Of a stretch of 21,336 nt of DNA, positions 9,941 through 20,641 are shown piece after piece. This DNA is from Phoronis ovalis (Eukaryota > Phoronida > Phoronidae): contig JAOXYB010102494.1 in assembly GCA_028565635.1 (NCBI GenBank), forward strand, positions 1-21,336, in the 5' to 3' direction. The notes below the pieces were generated by a model, which did no database searches, had not been told where the DNA came from, and saw only the letters and a program-made list of their open reading frames with translations. A program made the translations under genes and the position numbers. Within the stretch, counting starts at the first letter, position 1. Each line of letters begins with the position of its first letter.

Positions 9941-12900
9941 ATATATGTATGTAAGTATATGTATGTATGTGTGTGTGCTTGACATACTTAAAATATTAAC
10001 AATTTTCGTTTTAAACTATTTCGCGTAATACCAGGTTTTTGATGATTAAGATATTTATTAAAACAATACTTTTAAAGGATACTACATGTACATTGAAACA
10101 TCCAGTCCACGTGTGGCGGGAGATAATGCACGAATAATATCACCTGAAATACAAGGCATAACCGGTAAGTTAAAATTCTGTGAGCGGACAAACTTGGATA
10201 TGCAGTAAACAGGAATAAGTAAAGAAAGTATAAAAGATGGAGAAAAAGAAAATTAATACATATTTACACTCTGTCACTTATTAAAGTTCACACTTACCAA
10301 ATCTAAAGAGTAATTTTCTACATGGAATGTGGCTCTAGTCCAAGTATATTTATAAACAATTAGGAACTCTTTATTTTCAAGACATTTCTTTTTCATTGTT
10401 TTAAGGGACATACTGTGTCAAATTCTGGTACCACATGTACGGTAGCGGTATGGGGTCTTTGAACGTATATGAAACAAAGAAAGGTTCGTCAACCGCACGT
10501 AAAATATATACTAAAACAGGAAACCAAGGTAACAAATGGTTCTACGATCAGGTGCAACGTTCTACAACCAGTTCTTTCATGGTAAGTTGTCTTTACGTTC
10601 GCTGTTTATATAAACAGTCAGCCTCCAGGGGAAAATATAAAAGTATTACTTACTACTCTGACTTGTAAAAGCATGCTTATAATGCGACATATCATAACTG
10701 TTGTAAAGCACTAAATTTCGTTATTAATTTCTGCTTTAACAAACGAAGAAATGTAAACTGCTGTAAATGATGTAATCTGCATGGCGCTCATGTTGGACAT
10801 AAATTGTTGAACAAGTTTTTATAAAATTAACACTTAAGTAATCACAATTTTCAGTAAATACACTGCAACATTTTTTTTAACAGATCACCTTTGAAGGTAT
10901 CCGTGGCAGTCAGATTACCGGTGATGCTGCTGTTGATGATGTTAGCATTACTCCTGGATCCTGCCCAGGTGCGGTGCACTACTAAGTACTAATTATATTA
11001 GTCAAAAGTGGTCTGACTTTATAAAATGCCCGCCAGCATGTTTTACTGGGTGTTTTCACGAGAAAAAGATAGAATATCATAAAAAACACATGAAATGTTT
11101 TTCTCAGATTCGTTCTAAGTTCTACAACATGGTGAATGTGAGAATTTTTGAAATTTACATAAACAATCAAATAACTGAATGAATGATAATTTATACTAAA
11201 TGCAGATTATACGTTTGATGTTCCAACGGTAATTTCATTTATCACAGGGCGGTTGCAGCATTTTTCAACCGCAACAACTTTAATTCTAATCACTAATTTG
11301 TCACTCAGTCTTCGTTTTTAATTAATTTCCAGCCGTTATTACGACACCGACAACTAAGCCTACACCAACAACGAAGCCATCCACTACGAAATCCACCACC
11401 AAAGCCACTGTGCCAACTACAAGTACGTAATTATTTTAGAACATATATTTGTCCCATTAAGTAAAAGTCTGATTTTCTGAAATTGTCGGGCTTCAAAAGC
11501 TCGAAACGTGATATAAAGGTCACGTCATATTTAATTTAAAACACGTGATATGTAGCATCCATTCCAAAGCAAAATTATATTATATTTTAAGCACCGAAAC
11601 CAGTTGTTTTAACCAGTGACCTGAAATGCACATTTGATCAGAACACTTGTAACTTCATTCAAAATAAAGACGACCAATTTGATTGGTCGTGGAAGCAAGG
11701 AGGCACTTCTTCGCAGAATACAGGACCAACAAGGGATCATACTTCCGGATCAGGTATAGTGAAAATTAAGCACACACCCTCTCATAATCTTGCACGACAC
11801 ACAAGTGGTTCTATATGCAACTACCCTGGGAAAGCAACTACCCTTCTAGTATTTCAGTTTTAGTCGCCCTTGAGGGATGGCCAATCACAGCTGCTGATTA
11901 GGTAAAATTGTTCCTGTGCATATCACATACATTTACTATATATCTTTGGATATTTCCGTCATGCAGGATAAAACACAGTGTAGGTCAGAAATCACAACTA
12001 AAGATTGCATTCAATAATGTATGCTATGTAACCATACTTTTTCGCAGAAGTATACGGAAAGGAAAAACCCTTAAACAGTGTTACAAGTTGTTATCTTTTC
12101 GTATAGCATCATACACACGGTGTGCACTACAGTCCATCTGCTTAATTGTATAAATGCTATACATGTGTGTATTAACGAAACAAGTGTAAGCCTCCTATGA
12201 TGCTTTATACATGTTTTTAAAACGTTGTAGGGAAATACATGTACATTGAAACTTCTAACCCACGTGTTGCTAATGATAAGGCTCGTCTATCATCACCAAT
12301 GTTGGCGTTTAATGGCCAGTACTGTCTAAGCTTTGCTTATCATATGTTTGGCAGCCTCCAAGGAACATTGAACGTCTACATCAAGTCTGGTACCAGGAAA
12401 CAACGTATTTTCTCTACAAAGGGCGATAAGGGAAATCAGTGGTTTACAGCCCAACGTACCGTCGCCTTCTCTTCAAATTCTCAAGTAAGCTGTGAGATAA
12501 ACAAATTACTTCTACATCAGACAATTAAAAAAAATAAAATCTTACTTATGACATGTTCAAATTGTCTCCTTCAATCCGAACCAAACCAGCTGCATGTACG
12601 TAGAAGCATGTATGTACAACTGTGTACAGTATATACTTGGTATAAAGGAGGCACTATTAATTAGCACATGTAAGTACTGACGAACTTAAAATAATGATGA
12701 AAAAATACAATACATTTACTGTATTAAGAGTTGTTTTTCTATTCTTGGCAGATCATATTTGAAGGAATCCGTGGAAATGGATTTACCAGCGACTCTGCTA
12801 TTGATGACGTTAGTATCATACGAGGATCCTGCGTTGTAACTACTGTACCCATGCGTACTACTACTACTACTGTCGGTCCAACTAGTACGTTTGATATTCA

Positions 12901-15900
12901 AACTTTTTCCATACTTCGAACATATTCCTTCAATATGTGACTTTCTTGTCAGATCAAGTTGTACGTTTTGCTTTGAAACAGTATTGAAGCTTTGTATAGC
13001 AGCGAAATGTAATTCAAAATAACCCAGGAGAACTGTTAGCACGGTTTTACTCACTAGCTACGTTGCATTACTAATTATGCAAACCACTTGATGTAATTTC
13101 CTTTTATTTTAATAACATAATTCCGCTTCTACATTTTTTTAAATTTTTATTACAGCTGCAATAGGACAAGTTTTAAATGGAGGTTTCAGTTGTAACTTTG
13201 ATAGTGGTCTCTGTGGCATGAATCAAAACAAGACTGATGTATTTGATTGGACACTACGTCAAGGACCGACACCTTCTTCAAGTACTGGGCCGATAGCCGA
13301 TCATACTACTGGCAAAGGTATTTGCAGGATAAGCATCTCGCAATTCAAACTGAAACTCTACGGATTTGGGTAGCGGTAAAAATTAATTATAAAACAATAA
13401 ACTAAACAACAAGTAAACGGATATTTATATAATTAATAAAGGTGAGATGACACCAAAAATTTGATTCTTTCCTCTAACTAAGGAACATGCACTAATTTCT
13501 TGAGCAGAAGTGAAAAACATGAATTTCTACAGTATTATCTTCGTTTTACTTCTTATTCAAGACATGTATTTTTGTTGGATTATAGGGAGATACATATACA
13601 CCGAAGCATCATCACCTCGTGTTGCTGGCGACTATGCTGCCATAACAACGCCCACCATTAAGTTCTCAACTAGCATTTATTGCGTAGATTTCTGGTACCA
13701 TATGTTTGGTATCAATACTGGTACGCTCACGGTGTCTGCTATAACTTCAAAGAAAACTACTCCATTCTTTCGGAAAGCCGGCAACCAAAACAACATATGG
13801 CATCATGCAGCTGTTCAAGTAACTTATGTTGAACCAGTTAAGGTATTTATACTTCGTGTATTATATGATTAAATTAATGAGAACAAAGTTACTATGATTT
13901 TTTACGTCAATCAATGATGGATTTTTTTTTAGCAGAAAATTTTGCAATATTTGTAATGGGGAGTTTATATCCGTTTCAGATCAAATTCGAAGGTATCCGT
14001 GGCAACGGCTGGGCAGGTGATATTGCTGTAGACGATGTAAAGATATCGTCAGGAAGATGTATTTCTACAGTTGTTACAACTACAAGTAAACCCACTACAA
14101 AGCCAACAACTGTGATTATCCCCACAACTCCAAAGGTCACCATTCTTAAAGGAGGTTTCAACTGCAACTTTGATAGTACTTTTTGTAATATGATCCAAAA
14201 TCGCACTGATACGTTTGATTGGACGCGACGTTCAGGAAGCACGACGTCCCAACAAACTGGACCAAGCAAAGATCATACTTCAGGGACCGGTAAGTATTCC
14301 AGTAAATGATATTGTTGTTACATGTTGCAGGTGTTATAGGAAATTTTGCATAAAATAAGTTGCAAAATAGTGTCAGCATTTTCCGATATAAATGTTAATA
14401 GTTACAAAAATTAAAATGTTGCTTTCCATGTTTTTTCTTTTTGCCAGTTCCAGTATTAAGCAAACTAATAAATATACAAGGTCGTGCCCTGCATTACAAC
14501 TAAAAAGTTCAAGTCATACTTTATATTTTTATTATCCCTATTGTTCAGTTTTCATCTTTTCCAATTTTTGTCAATTTAATTGCCATGCAAAGCCACTATT
14601 TATATTTTTCGCCTCCCCAAAGACATTGGAGAAATTGCCTTATAATGCATTGTTGGAATTTAAGTATGCCTGCTGGTACTAAACCTTTTAATGCAAATTC
14701 GTGATATGTCATGTAGATATTGGTTAGTTTTAATTTTGTACATTATCATACATTACCATATATAGTTCCTTTTGTGTCTGTATATGAACTTCAAAGTTTG
14801 AAATAATAATCTATATCATTATTAATGTTAAACGGATTTTATAGAAACATTACACAGTTGTAGTACCTTGAATATTTTTGCATTATCTTTGAGATTACCT
14901 CCCTTGATATATCATCTTGTATTTATTGTGAAGAGTAACATTAATAAATAAATAATGTCTTCACTGAGACATTTGATTTCGAATAATTTCTTGGAAAGTA
15001 GAAATTGTAAATTTAAAAAAAATGTGCTGTCTGGTACATACTAATATTTATATTATTGTATGTTGTGGTAGTAACGTATTGCGTGGTTTAGTACAGTTCG
15101 GTAATCCCTTATAATTATATTATAGGTAAATATGTATACATTGAAGCCTCCAATCCACGGGTTGTTGGACACGCTGCTCAGCTTATAACGCCGACATTGA
15201 CCGACCTCACTAAGGTATTCTGTGTTCAATTCTGGTACCATATGTATGGCACCGGGATGGGAACATTAAATGTGTACGAGAAAACATCCACCAAAATTAC
15301 TAACATCTTCAACACGGCAAGAAGCAATGGTGATGCATGGATGTATACTGGTATCCAGCGTACCTACTCGAACCCTGTCCAGGTATGTATTGTATACTAT
15401 ACGAACGACTTGCTATTACATTATTTAAAATTAGTACAACAACGCTGTGGTACAGTATTTATTATAACAAACAATGCATAATTACTTCGAATTTTGACTT
15501 GTCCTGTATCCTTGATTTAGATATCACCGGATTGAAGGTTATAGCTAGTAAAACCTAAAAATATATTAACTTACTGAAGTGAGCGAAACCTTGTACATTT
15601 CAAAATATATACGTGTTTTCAGATTGTGTTTGAAGGTATCGTGGGCAGAACCTATAGTAGTGATATTGCTCTAGATGATATCAGAATAACACCAGGTGTT
15701 TGTCCAAATCCTCCAAAAACAGTGGCAACAACACCATCTACGACTTCAAAAACAGTAATTACTACACCTACGACACCGCACACAAGTCCAGCAACGTTTA
15801 CTGGCAAAGAGTTTAATTGCAATTTTGACAATAACCTGTGTGGATTTATCCAAAGGGCGAGCGACGTGTTTGATTGGACACTGAAAACTGGTAAAACATC

Positions 15901-18900
15901 ATCATCGAATACTGGACCATTGAAGGATCACACTACAGGAACAGGTAATGTATCTATGCATGTTTATTTATAAACAATATCCACGTATCTTTAGAGTATT
16001 TTTAGAGTACTTTTAGTTTTGATTTGGATTCGTCCACTTTAGGGCATATCGTTTTCATTTAGACAATGTGCTAAAAACAATATCTGTTTATTTTAGGAAA
16101 ATATATGTATATCGAGGCTTCCTCCCCCAGAGTCAAGGGTAACAATGCTCAGTTAGTGTCCCCAGCAATGATTATGACGGGGAAACACTGCGTTCAATTC
16201 TGGTAAAGTTGAAAACATTTATACCTACTTACTAAAACCGCCTTTAAATTATAATAAGACAAACACAAATTTGCATAATTTTACTTAATTAATGCCTATC
16301 ATTTCTATTTTTACAACATAAACTGTAGCTCCGATCGGCTAACTAAGACGTCAGCTACTATCCTGTCAACAACTTCATAAACATCTACAGCTCAGTCATT
16401 TTTTTATCTAGATATTAGATTCTTTCGAGCATGTTTTGGAACATTTATCTCAGATATAGTCCCTTACAACATTAGGGTAAGAGCGCGGGTGCATGACAGT
16501 GTAAATAAATTAATAGTTCGTTCAGAATTGACAAAAAAACAAAATAGCAGGACACCATACGTGTAGTGCTGATTTTGGGGCCACTTATATATGACTTGTG
16601 CAAATTGGTTGACTGTTAGAGATCGTCACATCCAAATTTGACTATAACATTTACACCGGGAGCCCGGGCACGTCGAAAACCATTTTTATCTGAAAATCAT
16701 ATAAACAAAATATCATAATACAATTCATTTGACCTGGATATGTAATAATCAAATTATATATATCTGACCGAGGCACGTTCTTTAAAGGTATCACATGCAA
16801 GGAGGTACAATGGGTACATTGAAAGTATCCATTACTGACATGTATGCTAAAAAAGATATTCCACTGCTAGTTAAGAGTGGGAATCAAGGGAGCGACTGGT
16901 TGATGTTCCAAAAAGAATACGACATGGTGCCAGGGGATCAGGTATGCATCCATGCGAGGCGTTGAGACAGTGCTTTTTATTCTCAAGCACCACTAACAAT
17001 AACCAAAAGTATTGCCTGTGTATATATGGATTAAGACATTTAACAGAATTTGCAAATCGATATAAATGGAACTAAAGTATGTAAATGTTTCCTAACCAAA
17101 TAAATTGAAGGCACAGATATAAGCGAATATATGCAAGGCAGTGATTTGATTTCGCAGTGTATTTCTTGATTGCGTTGAAATGATTATGGAACCGTTTTTG
17201 TTACAGATTTATTTTGAAGGAGTTGTCGGGAAAGGCTGGTCTAGCGATATTGCGGTAGATGATGTAAAAGTATATCCTGGGCAGTGTACTGTCCGTAAGT
17301 ATGCATTTTCTTGTATTAGGTATAATTGTATAACTTATTTGTATGCATGTGCTTTGTGCAGTCATTTTGCTCTGCGACAGTAGCTCCACGAAGTGCTTGT
17401 AAATATAAATAGCATGTTGTTAAATACAATTCTTCCCAACTCAAATTTAAAATGTCTGCTACAAACATGTTCCTGTTAGTCTTAAGAAAATGAGTAAGAA
17501 CGAATATCTACAAACATTTGTAGCAAATACATTTTTATACATAAATTGCAAGCAACGCTTGCTTGACTACGATAATTTCTAAGTTAATTTAATCATAATT
17601 AGTGAATGCAATGCATTGTAATGTTAGTCGAAATAATTCATGTTAATATTGACGTGTTTTTTTTCGCTTTCTAGCTACTCGTTTTCCACCCGGAGGTAGG
17701 TTATTTTGGTGCTTTAATAAATGCATATAAATATATCACTGTGAAAATGAGAGGGTCATATACATTTTAGTTGTAGTTTCCCATAATTTGTCTCTTGGTT
17801 CTTTTTGTGACGTCACCAGCACCATCATGCAATGTAAACAAGTTTATTTTATGCACGAAATTGTAATTTAATACACTGCAAAATATATTACTTGAAATTC
17901 TTCTTAAACATTCTATAAATTTGGAAAATGTGGATGGACCTGGTTTTAGGCTGAGTCGGTTGTTTATTAACTATTAATATTTATACCTTCCTACAACAAA
18001 GTTGCCGGAAGACATATTGTTGTTGGGTTGTTCTTGCATCGGTTCCTTCAACTCACACACTCACACACCATTTACAACAATCTTTGCGTACCTGTTTGCA
18101 ATATACTGAAATCATTATTGGTATAACCACACACTGACCGATTACATAGTAGGAAATACTGTTCGCACCAAATCATGGTGGTACCACCCAATTTCCTGTT
18201 TACATAAAAAGAGAGCACAGAAACGTATTCCTTACAAATTCGGAACGTCTTGGACCAATTTCAACCAAACTCGGATCTAAATGTTTAATCTTGTGTTGGA
18301 AGCCATATACTTGGTATCGCCGTGCGACACTGCACAATCTAGTTGTGAGAACAACTTACTCTATAAAGTTGTCAATGACGTAAACCTTAGACTATAATCG
18401 TGTGCAAATCTGCTGTTGAGAGAATTTTTTTTTTTTTTACAGTTTTGTTTTTATGTGACTTCGAGAAAAACACGTGCGATTTGACTAGCACTAAAATTCC
18501 AACTAATTCTAGTTTCCGTTGGGTAAGACATAGAGGAAATACTTCATCTCAGAACACTGGTCCCAGTAAAGATCATACTCTTAGTAAGTATATGATATGT
18601 AATTGTAACAGTTTCGCAGCATTAACGTTAAAACGTCGTACCAAAATCAAATTGAAAATGGGACAAAGATTGTTTTCATAATGCAAAGATTATCCCCCAG
18701 CCCGTCACACGAGATTCGGTCTGATCCTAAATTATTGTATAGTCAACAAACGGGAACGCTGTTAAGTTATAATTATGGCTAGTAGTGCTCCACCTTTACT
18801 GACTCAGTTTTTTATATAGTATATCATACCTTGTGCACGTTGACATGGTAGCCACTCTCAGAAATGATTGATATAGAAACAAGAATTCTAGTTGGCATTA

Positions 18901-20247
18901 TCATAATGATTATTTAAAAAACTTTGCAGATTCAGCTGCTGGATACTACATCTACACAGAAGCTTCTGGTCCAGCAGTAAAAGGAGATAGAGCTTTCTTG
19001 GACACACCTTCAGTTACTACACCTGGAACGGAAACATGCTTAGAATTCTATTACCACATGTTTGGCAATCGTGAGTTGTTGACAGAGCGACATTTATCAA
19101 GAAAACCCTAGTTACTTTTACATTTACTGCTCTTATTAAATTTTCGCTCTGACTAAACTATAAATGCAGGGGTGTGGAACTGAAGGTCTATAGTTTACTG
19201 GGAGTGATCCGATCAGCCAATGAGAAGAGGATCTTAGGGATGTCAAAATACAATTAAGGGGATAACGACCCTCTTTCTAAAGACATATGTTTATTCACTT
19301 CAAAAGGGATACATCCAACATCTATATCTTCACGCGAATGTTCTAGTTTGTGGGTTTTTATATACTGCAGAGAGTTGCTGGCTAACCATTTCCGCAATCT
19401 TCTGACAAGTCGATTACGTTGGTAAGCAATAGAAAAGGGTATTAGTTAATATGTAATGTTAATGAAAAAATAGTCTGTCTACTAAAGTTAAACTCTATGT
19501 GCGAACCTACCGTTCATGTTGTGACATCGATACTATTCTATTTCAGACATGGATGGCCTCAATGTTTATGCTAAGACCTCTTCATCTCTTGGCACGCCTA
19601 TATTTACTGATAAAGGTTCAAAGGGAACTCAGTGGTTACAGAAACAGATCACCATTACCAAAAAGGATCTGACTAGCGTATGTTACCATCACTTATTAAA
19701 AATGTGATGCGGTCGTCCGCATGGGGCAACTCACTAGCTGTAGAATGCACACGTTTTCATGTTTTGGTCTCTATAGATCCGCTTACCCTAACACCTGTTT
19801 TCTCAAATTTATTTTACTGAACAAATTTATATTTTATAATCATTCGTTAAATGTACGCGCAAGCAGAAGAAAATGTGTTGGAAAAAATGATGGTAGATCA
19901 TCATGATAAGTTATATTTTAGCGGACCTTTAACTCGATCAATTTATATGAAGAGATAATCAAACAGTCCATTTTAGGGCATACTGACTAGTTATGTTTTG
20001 TAAAATAAAAATGCAGATTATATCAATTCGTATAACCAACCAACACGATTGTACTACTTGTCTTAGAATATTCTGCTAACCGATGTTCTTGAAATAGTTT
20101 ATGTTAATCAGATTTTTGTATCTAATTCATGATCGCTTATGGTATAATTTATGCTTACAGATTCGTTTTGAATCCATCAGAGGCAATGGTTTCTTAGGAG
20201 ACATGGCTTTAGATGACATTAGTTTGAAGCTTGGGCCTTGTGTTTAA
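4795..20247 (+). CDS. Secreted astacin metalloprotease with six MAM domains
   Basis: Spliced CDS of 28 exons: 4795-4848, 5104-5202, 5619-5700, 6056-6176, 7446-7621, 8090-8253, 8592-8715, 9444-9605, 10078-10164, 10406-10581, 10884-10968, 11333-11422, 11592-11753, 12231-12484, 12752-12884, 13156-13317, 13586-13842, 13980-14289, 15126-15382, 15623-15944, 16097-16202, 16788-16941, 17207-17294, 17675-17695, 18443-18583, 18930-19070, 19547-19677, 20161-20247. The sum is 4146 nt, exactly 1381 codons plus TAA, which supports the whole chain. Order: signal peptide 1 to about 16, propeptide to about 53, astacin 54-248, MAM1 284-443, MAM2 484-639, MAM3 667-823, MAM4 856-1012, MAM5 1049-1206, MAM6 1218-1380, with Thr/Pro linkers between most modules. 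Catalytic Glu148; zinc ligands His147, His151 and His157; Met-turn Met204. No transmembrane segment follows MAM6, so the product is secreted. MAM domains mediate oligomerisation or adhesion in meprins and cnidarian astacins; the role here is inferred. Confidence 0.93.
5203..5618 (+). other. Intron 2 of the plus gene (416 nt)
   Basis: AT-rich phase-0 intron. Nothing else recognisable was found. Confidence 0.6.
5619..8253 (+). CDS. Exons 3-6 of the plus gene: astacin catalytic domain
   Basis: Exons 5619-5700, 6056-6176, 7446-7621 and 8090-8253. After Lys-Arg (52-53) the mature enzyme starts [17 protein letters not shown]. The zinc signature [19 protein letters not shown] spans residues 147-165, with ligands His147, His151, His157 and base Glu148. 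YDYGSIMHY carries the Met-turn at Met204 and the zinc-near Tyr206. Cys120, Cys139 and Cys248, with the cysteine of TCIRWV, make the two family disulfides. Cys160, inside the signature, is a fifth and probably unpaired cysteine. Confidence 0.95.
5701..6055 (+). other. Intron 3 of the plus gene (355 nt)
   Basis: Phase-1 intron. A second good acceptor, TTTTTTTCAG at 6021-6030, lies 25 bases before the used one. Its use would break the frame, so the 6056 acceptor matching the paralogue is preferred. Confidence 0.6.
6177..7445 (+). other. Intron 4 of the plus gene, the longest (1269 nt)
   Basis: Phase-2 intron inside RGGG|CYSS, twice the length of its minus-gene counterpart. It is AT-rich with many stop codons in all frames. 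I saw no transposase, reverse transcriptase or RNA gene. Confidence 0.6.
7622..8089 (+). other. Intron 5 of the plus gene (468 nt)
   Basis: Phase-1 intron ending in a long T-rich tract (TTTTTTTTCTTTTTTTAAG). No other feature was seen. Confidence 0.6.
8254..8591 (+). other. Intron 6 of the plus gene (338 nt)
   Basis: Phase-0 intron with donor GCG|GTGGGT. The minus-strand open frames across 8014-8445 show no protein motif and overlap the opposite-strand catalytic exon, so I treat them as chance. Confidence 0.6.
8592..8715 (+). CDS. Exon 7 of the plus gene: last astacin helix and linker
   Basis: Begins in phase 0 with [16 protein letters not shown], closing the catalytic domain at Cys248. A short linker with [11 protein letters not shown] and TTAPAT follows. 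It ends in phase 1 at ACTA|GTAAGT, equivalent to exon 7 of the minus gene but leading into a MAM module. Confidence 0.92.
8979..9101. repeat. Two interleaved imperfect inverted repeats in intron 7
   Basis: Arm A, TGGATATAATTTCGCCCA (8979-8996), pairs with 9043-9063. Arm B, GTGAGAGAAATCACAG (8999-9014), pairs with CTGTGTATTTCTCAC (9087-9101). The order A-B-A'-B' is pseudoknot-like, or a relic of an inserted element. It lies in the 728-nt intron 8716-9443, which otherwise shows nothing. Confidence 0.45.
9444..10968 (+). CDS. MAM domain 1 (exons 8-11 of the plus gene)
   Basis: Exons 9444-9605, 10078-10164, 10406-10581 and 10884-10968, with internal intron phases 1, 1 and 0 and phase 1 at both outer ends. 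Core motifs are [79 protein letters not shown]. All four conserved MAM cysteines are present. This is the only MAM with an intron just before the YC motif, probably the ancestral pattern. The acceptor of its first exon is doubled (TAG at 9441-9443, CAG at 9447-9449). Confidence 0.93.
9899..9977. repeat. GT microsatellite in intron 8 of the plus gene
   Basis: About 80 bases of (GT)n with GTAT/TATG interruptions (GTGTGTGTTTGTGTGTGTGT and on), inside intron 9606-10077. It is likely length-polymorphic. Confidence 0.9.
10969..11332 (+). other. Intron 11 of the plus gene (364 nt)
   Basis: Phase-1 intron at the MAM1/linker module boundary. Nothing else recognisable was found. Confidence 0.6.
11333..11422 (+). 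CDS. Exon 12 of the plus gene: Thr/Pro linker between MAM1 and MAM2
   Basis: 90 nt encoding about 30 residues made almost entirely of Thr, Pro, Lys and Ser ([19 protein letters not shown] and on). Acceptor TTTCCAG, donor ACAA|GTACGT, phase 1 on both sides. It is low-complexity and probably O-glycosylated, a flexible spacer. It is the only inter-MAM linker that is a separate exon of this size. Confidence 0.88.
11592..12884 (+). CDS. MAM domain 2 plus following linker (exons 13-15 of the plus gene)
   Basis: Exons 11592-11753, 12231-12484 and 12752-12884. Motifs are [78 protein letters not shown]. The two middle exons of MAM1 are here one 254-nt exon. The last exon also carries a linker ending in TTTTTVGPT before a phase-1 donor. 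Confidence 0.92.
11754..12230 (+). other. Intron 13 of the plus gene (477 nt)
   Basis: Phase-1 intron within MAM2. The open frame at 11908-12153 shows no domain motif and lies wholly in the intron. Confidence 0.6.
13156..14040 (+). CDS. MAM domain 3 (exons 16-17 and first part of 18 of the plus gene)
   Basis: Exons 13156-13317, 13586-13842 and the start of 13980-14289; the domain ends at Cys823, shortly after 14040. Motifs are [81 protein letters not shown]. The middle is a single 257-nt exon. Exon 18 runs without a break from the MAM3 end through a Thr/Pro linker into MAM4, so the boundary intron has been lost. Confidence 0.92.
14041..15720 (+). CDS. Linker and MAM domain 4 (rest of exon 18, exon 19, first part of 20 of the plus gene)
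   Basis: The linker [20 protein letters not shown] precedes [31 protein letters not shown] (end of exon 18 at 14289). Exon 19 (15126-15382, 257 nt) carries [29 protein letters not shown] and LNVYEKTS. Exon 20 (15623-15944) starts with [18 protein letters not shown] and PGVC, ending MAM4 at Cys1012. All four cysteines are present. Exons 17 and 19 have equal length and alike boundaries, so MAM3 and MAM4 look like the closest pair. Confidence 0.92.
14290..15125 (+). other. Intron 18 of the plus gene (836 nt)
   Basis: Phase-1 intron within MAM4. It is AT-rich and pyrimidine-rich on the plus strand. The open frame at 14392-14682 has no recognisable motif. Confidence 0.6.
15721..17294 (+). CDS. 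Linker and MAM domain 5 (rest of exon 20, exons 21-23 of the plus gene)
   Basis: After a Thr/Pro linker of about 36 residues come [12 protein letters not shown] and [17 protein letters not shown] (exon 20 ends 15944). Exon 21 (16097-16202) carries [18 protein letters not shown] and HCVQFW, and the intron splits the Trp codon (TG|G, phase 2). Exon 22 (16788-16941) continues [14 protein letters not shown]; exon 23 (17207-17294) carries [18 protein letters not shown] and PGQC. The phase-2 intron position occurs in no other MAM here. Confidence 0.92.
16203..16787 (+). other. Intron 21 of the plus gene (585 nt), MAM5-specific
   Basis: Phase-2 intron at a site without an intron in the other MAM copies. 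It has a GC-richer stretch near 16650-16675 (CACCGGGAGCCCGGGCACG, partly palindromic). I could not identify terminal repeats or target-site duplications that would show how it was gained. Confidence 0.55.
17675..17695 (+). CDS. Microexon 24 of the plus gene (21 nt) between MAM5 and MAM6
   Basis: Acceptor TTTCGCTTTCTAG and donor CGGAG|GTAGG enclose 21 bases, phase 1 on both sides, coding for PTRFPPG. Keeping or skipping it does not change the frame. Its size fits a shrunken linker exon in the place occupied elsewhere by the Thr/Pro linkers. A junction in phase with a good polypyrimidine tract supports it, but an exon this small needs transcript data. Confidence 0.7.
17696..18442 (+). other. 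Intron 24 of the plus gene (747 nt)
   Basis: Phase-1 intron before MAM6. It contains a short CA-rich tract (about 18053-18069) and, near 18250-18310, an imperfect phrase (TGGACCAATTTCAACCAAAC) of a type I associate with dispersed invertebrate repeats; this is from memory and untested. It ends in a long T tract. Confidence 0.4.
18443..20247 (+). CDS. MAM domain 6 and stop (exons 25-28 of the plus gene)
   Basis: Exons 18443-18583, 18930-19070, 19547-19677 and 20161-20247. Motifs are [84 protein letters not shown] and GPC, then one Val and TAA. All four cysteines remain, but the FDWT motif near the start is degenerate ([10 protein letters not shown]). The middle is split by a phase-1 intron after FGN, a position not used by the other MAMs. 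This is the most divergent module. Confidence 0.9.
18584..19546 (+). other. Introns 25 and 26 of the plus gene (346 and 476 nt) around exon 26
   Basis: 18584-18929 and 19071-19546 flank the MAM6 exon 18930-19070; both are phase 1. No further feature was recognised in either. Confidence 0.55.
19678..20160 (+). other. Intron 27 of the plus gene (483 nt)
   Basis: Phase-0 intron before the FEG motif, a position conserved in all six MAM domains. Nothing else was seen. Confidence 0.6.
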
Positions 20248-20248
20248 G

Positions 20249-20641
20249 GTATTTTTATAAGCTATGTGCGTTTAGGCGAATTCAGTATAAACATCTGATA
20301 TAATTGTATTGCCCCTTTTTAATCACTGCCCAGAAGTATAGTGGAACGGGTACACATCTCAGGTTTTTCAGTCTATTTAACTGTTGGTTCGGTTAATGTC
20401 AGTCGGCACATTAGCTAGTACCACCCCTTGACACATGGGTTGAGGAGCTGGCAGATTGGCTATATAGTATTCTGAAACAAACCTTGAATAGTTTTATGTG
20501 CTGAAGTATTCGGAAATGAAATACATTACAACGCCCACATAACAACATATTCGTATTGCATATTTGACTTATACTGTTTGTACTGACTATGCTGAATCCA
20601 GTTGAAATGCTAAAATATAATATGTCTTTTTTTCTTTTCAG
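20249..20641 (+). other. 3' UTR intron of the plus gene
   Basis: Donor AAG|GTATTT starts one base after the TAA. The acceptor is an excellent TCTTTTTTTCTTTTCAG. No AATAAA lies between stop and acceptor, which favours splicing to a terminal exon. The donor occupies the same phase-1 position as the module-boundary introns after MAM1 and MAM5. Confidence 0.65.

Noticed and set aside
9725-9982. Open frame across the GT repeat
   Set aside because: Its tail is only Val/Cys codons from the microsatellite, and it lies in an intron.
14392-14682. 96-codon plus-strand open frame
   Set aside because: It sits wholly within intron 18, has no recognisable domain, and is low-complexity.
18230-18330. Possible transposable-element fragment in intron 24
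   Set aside because: It resembles a dispersed repeat only by impression. No terminal repeats, target duplication or second copy was found in the window.
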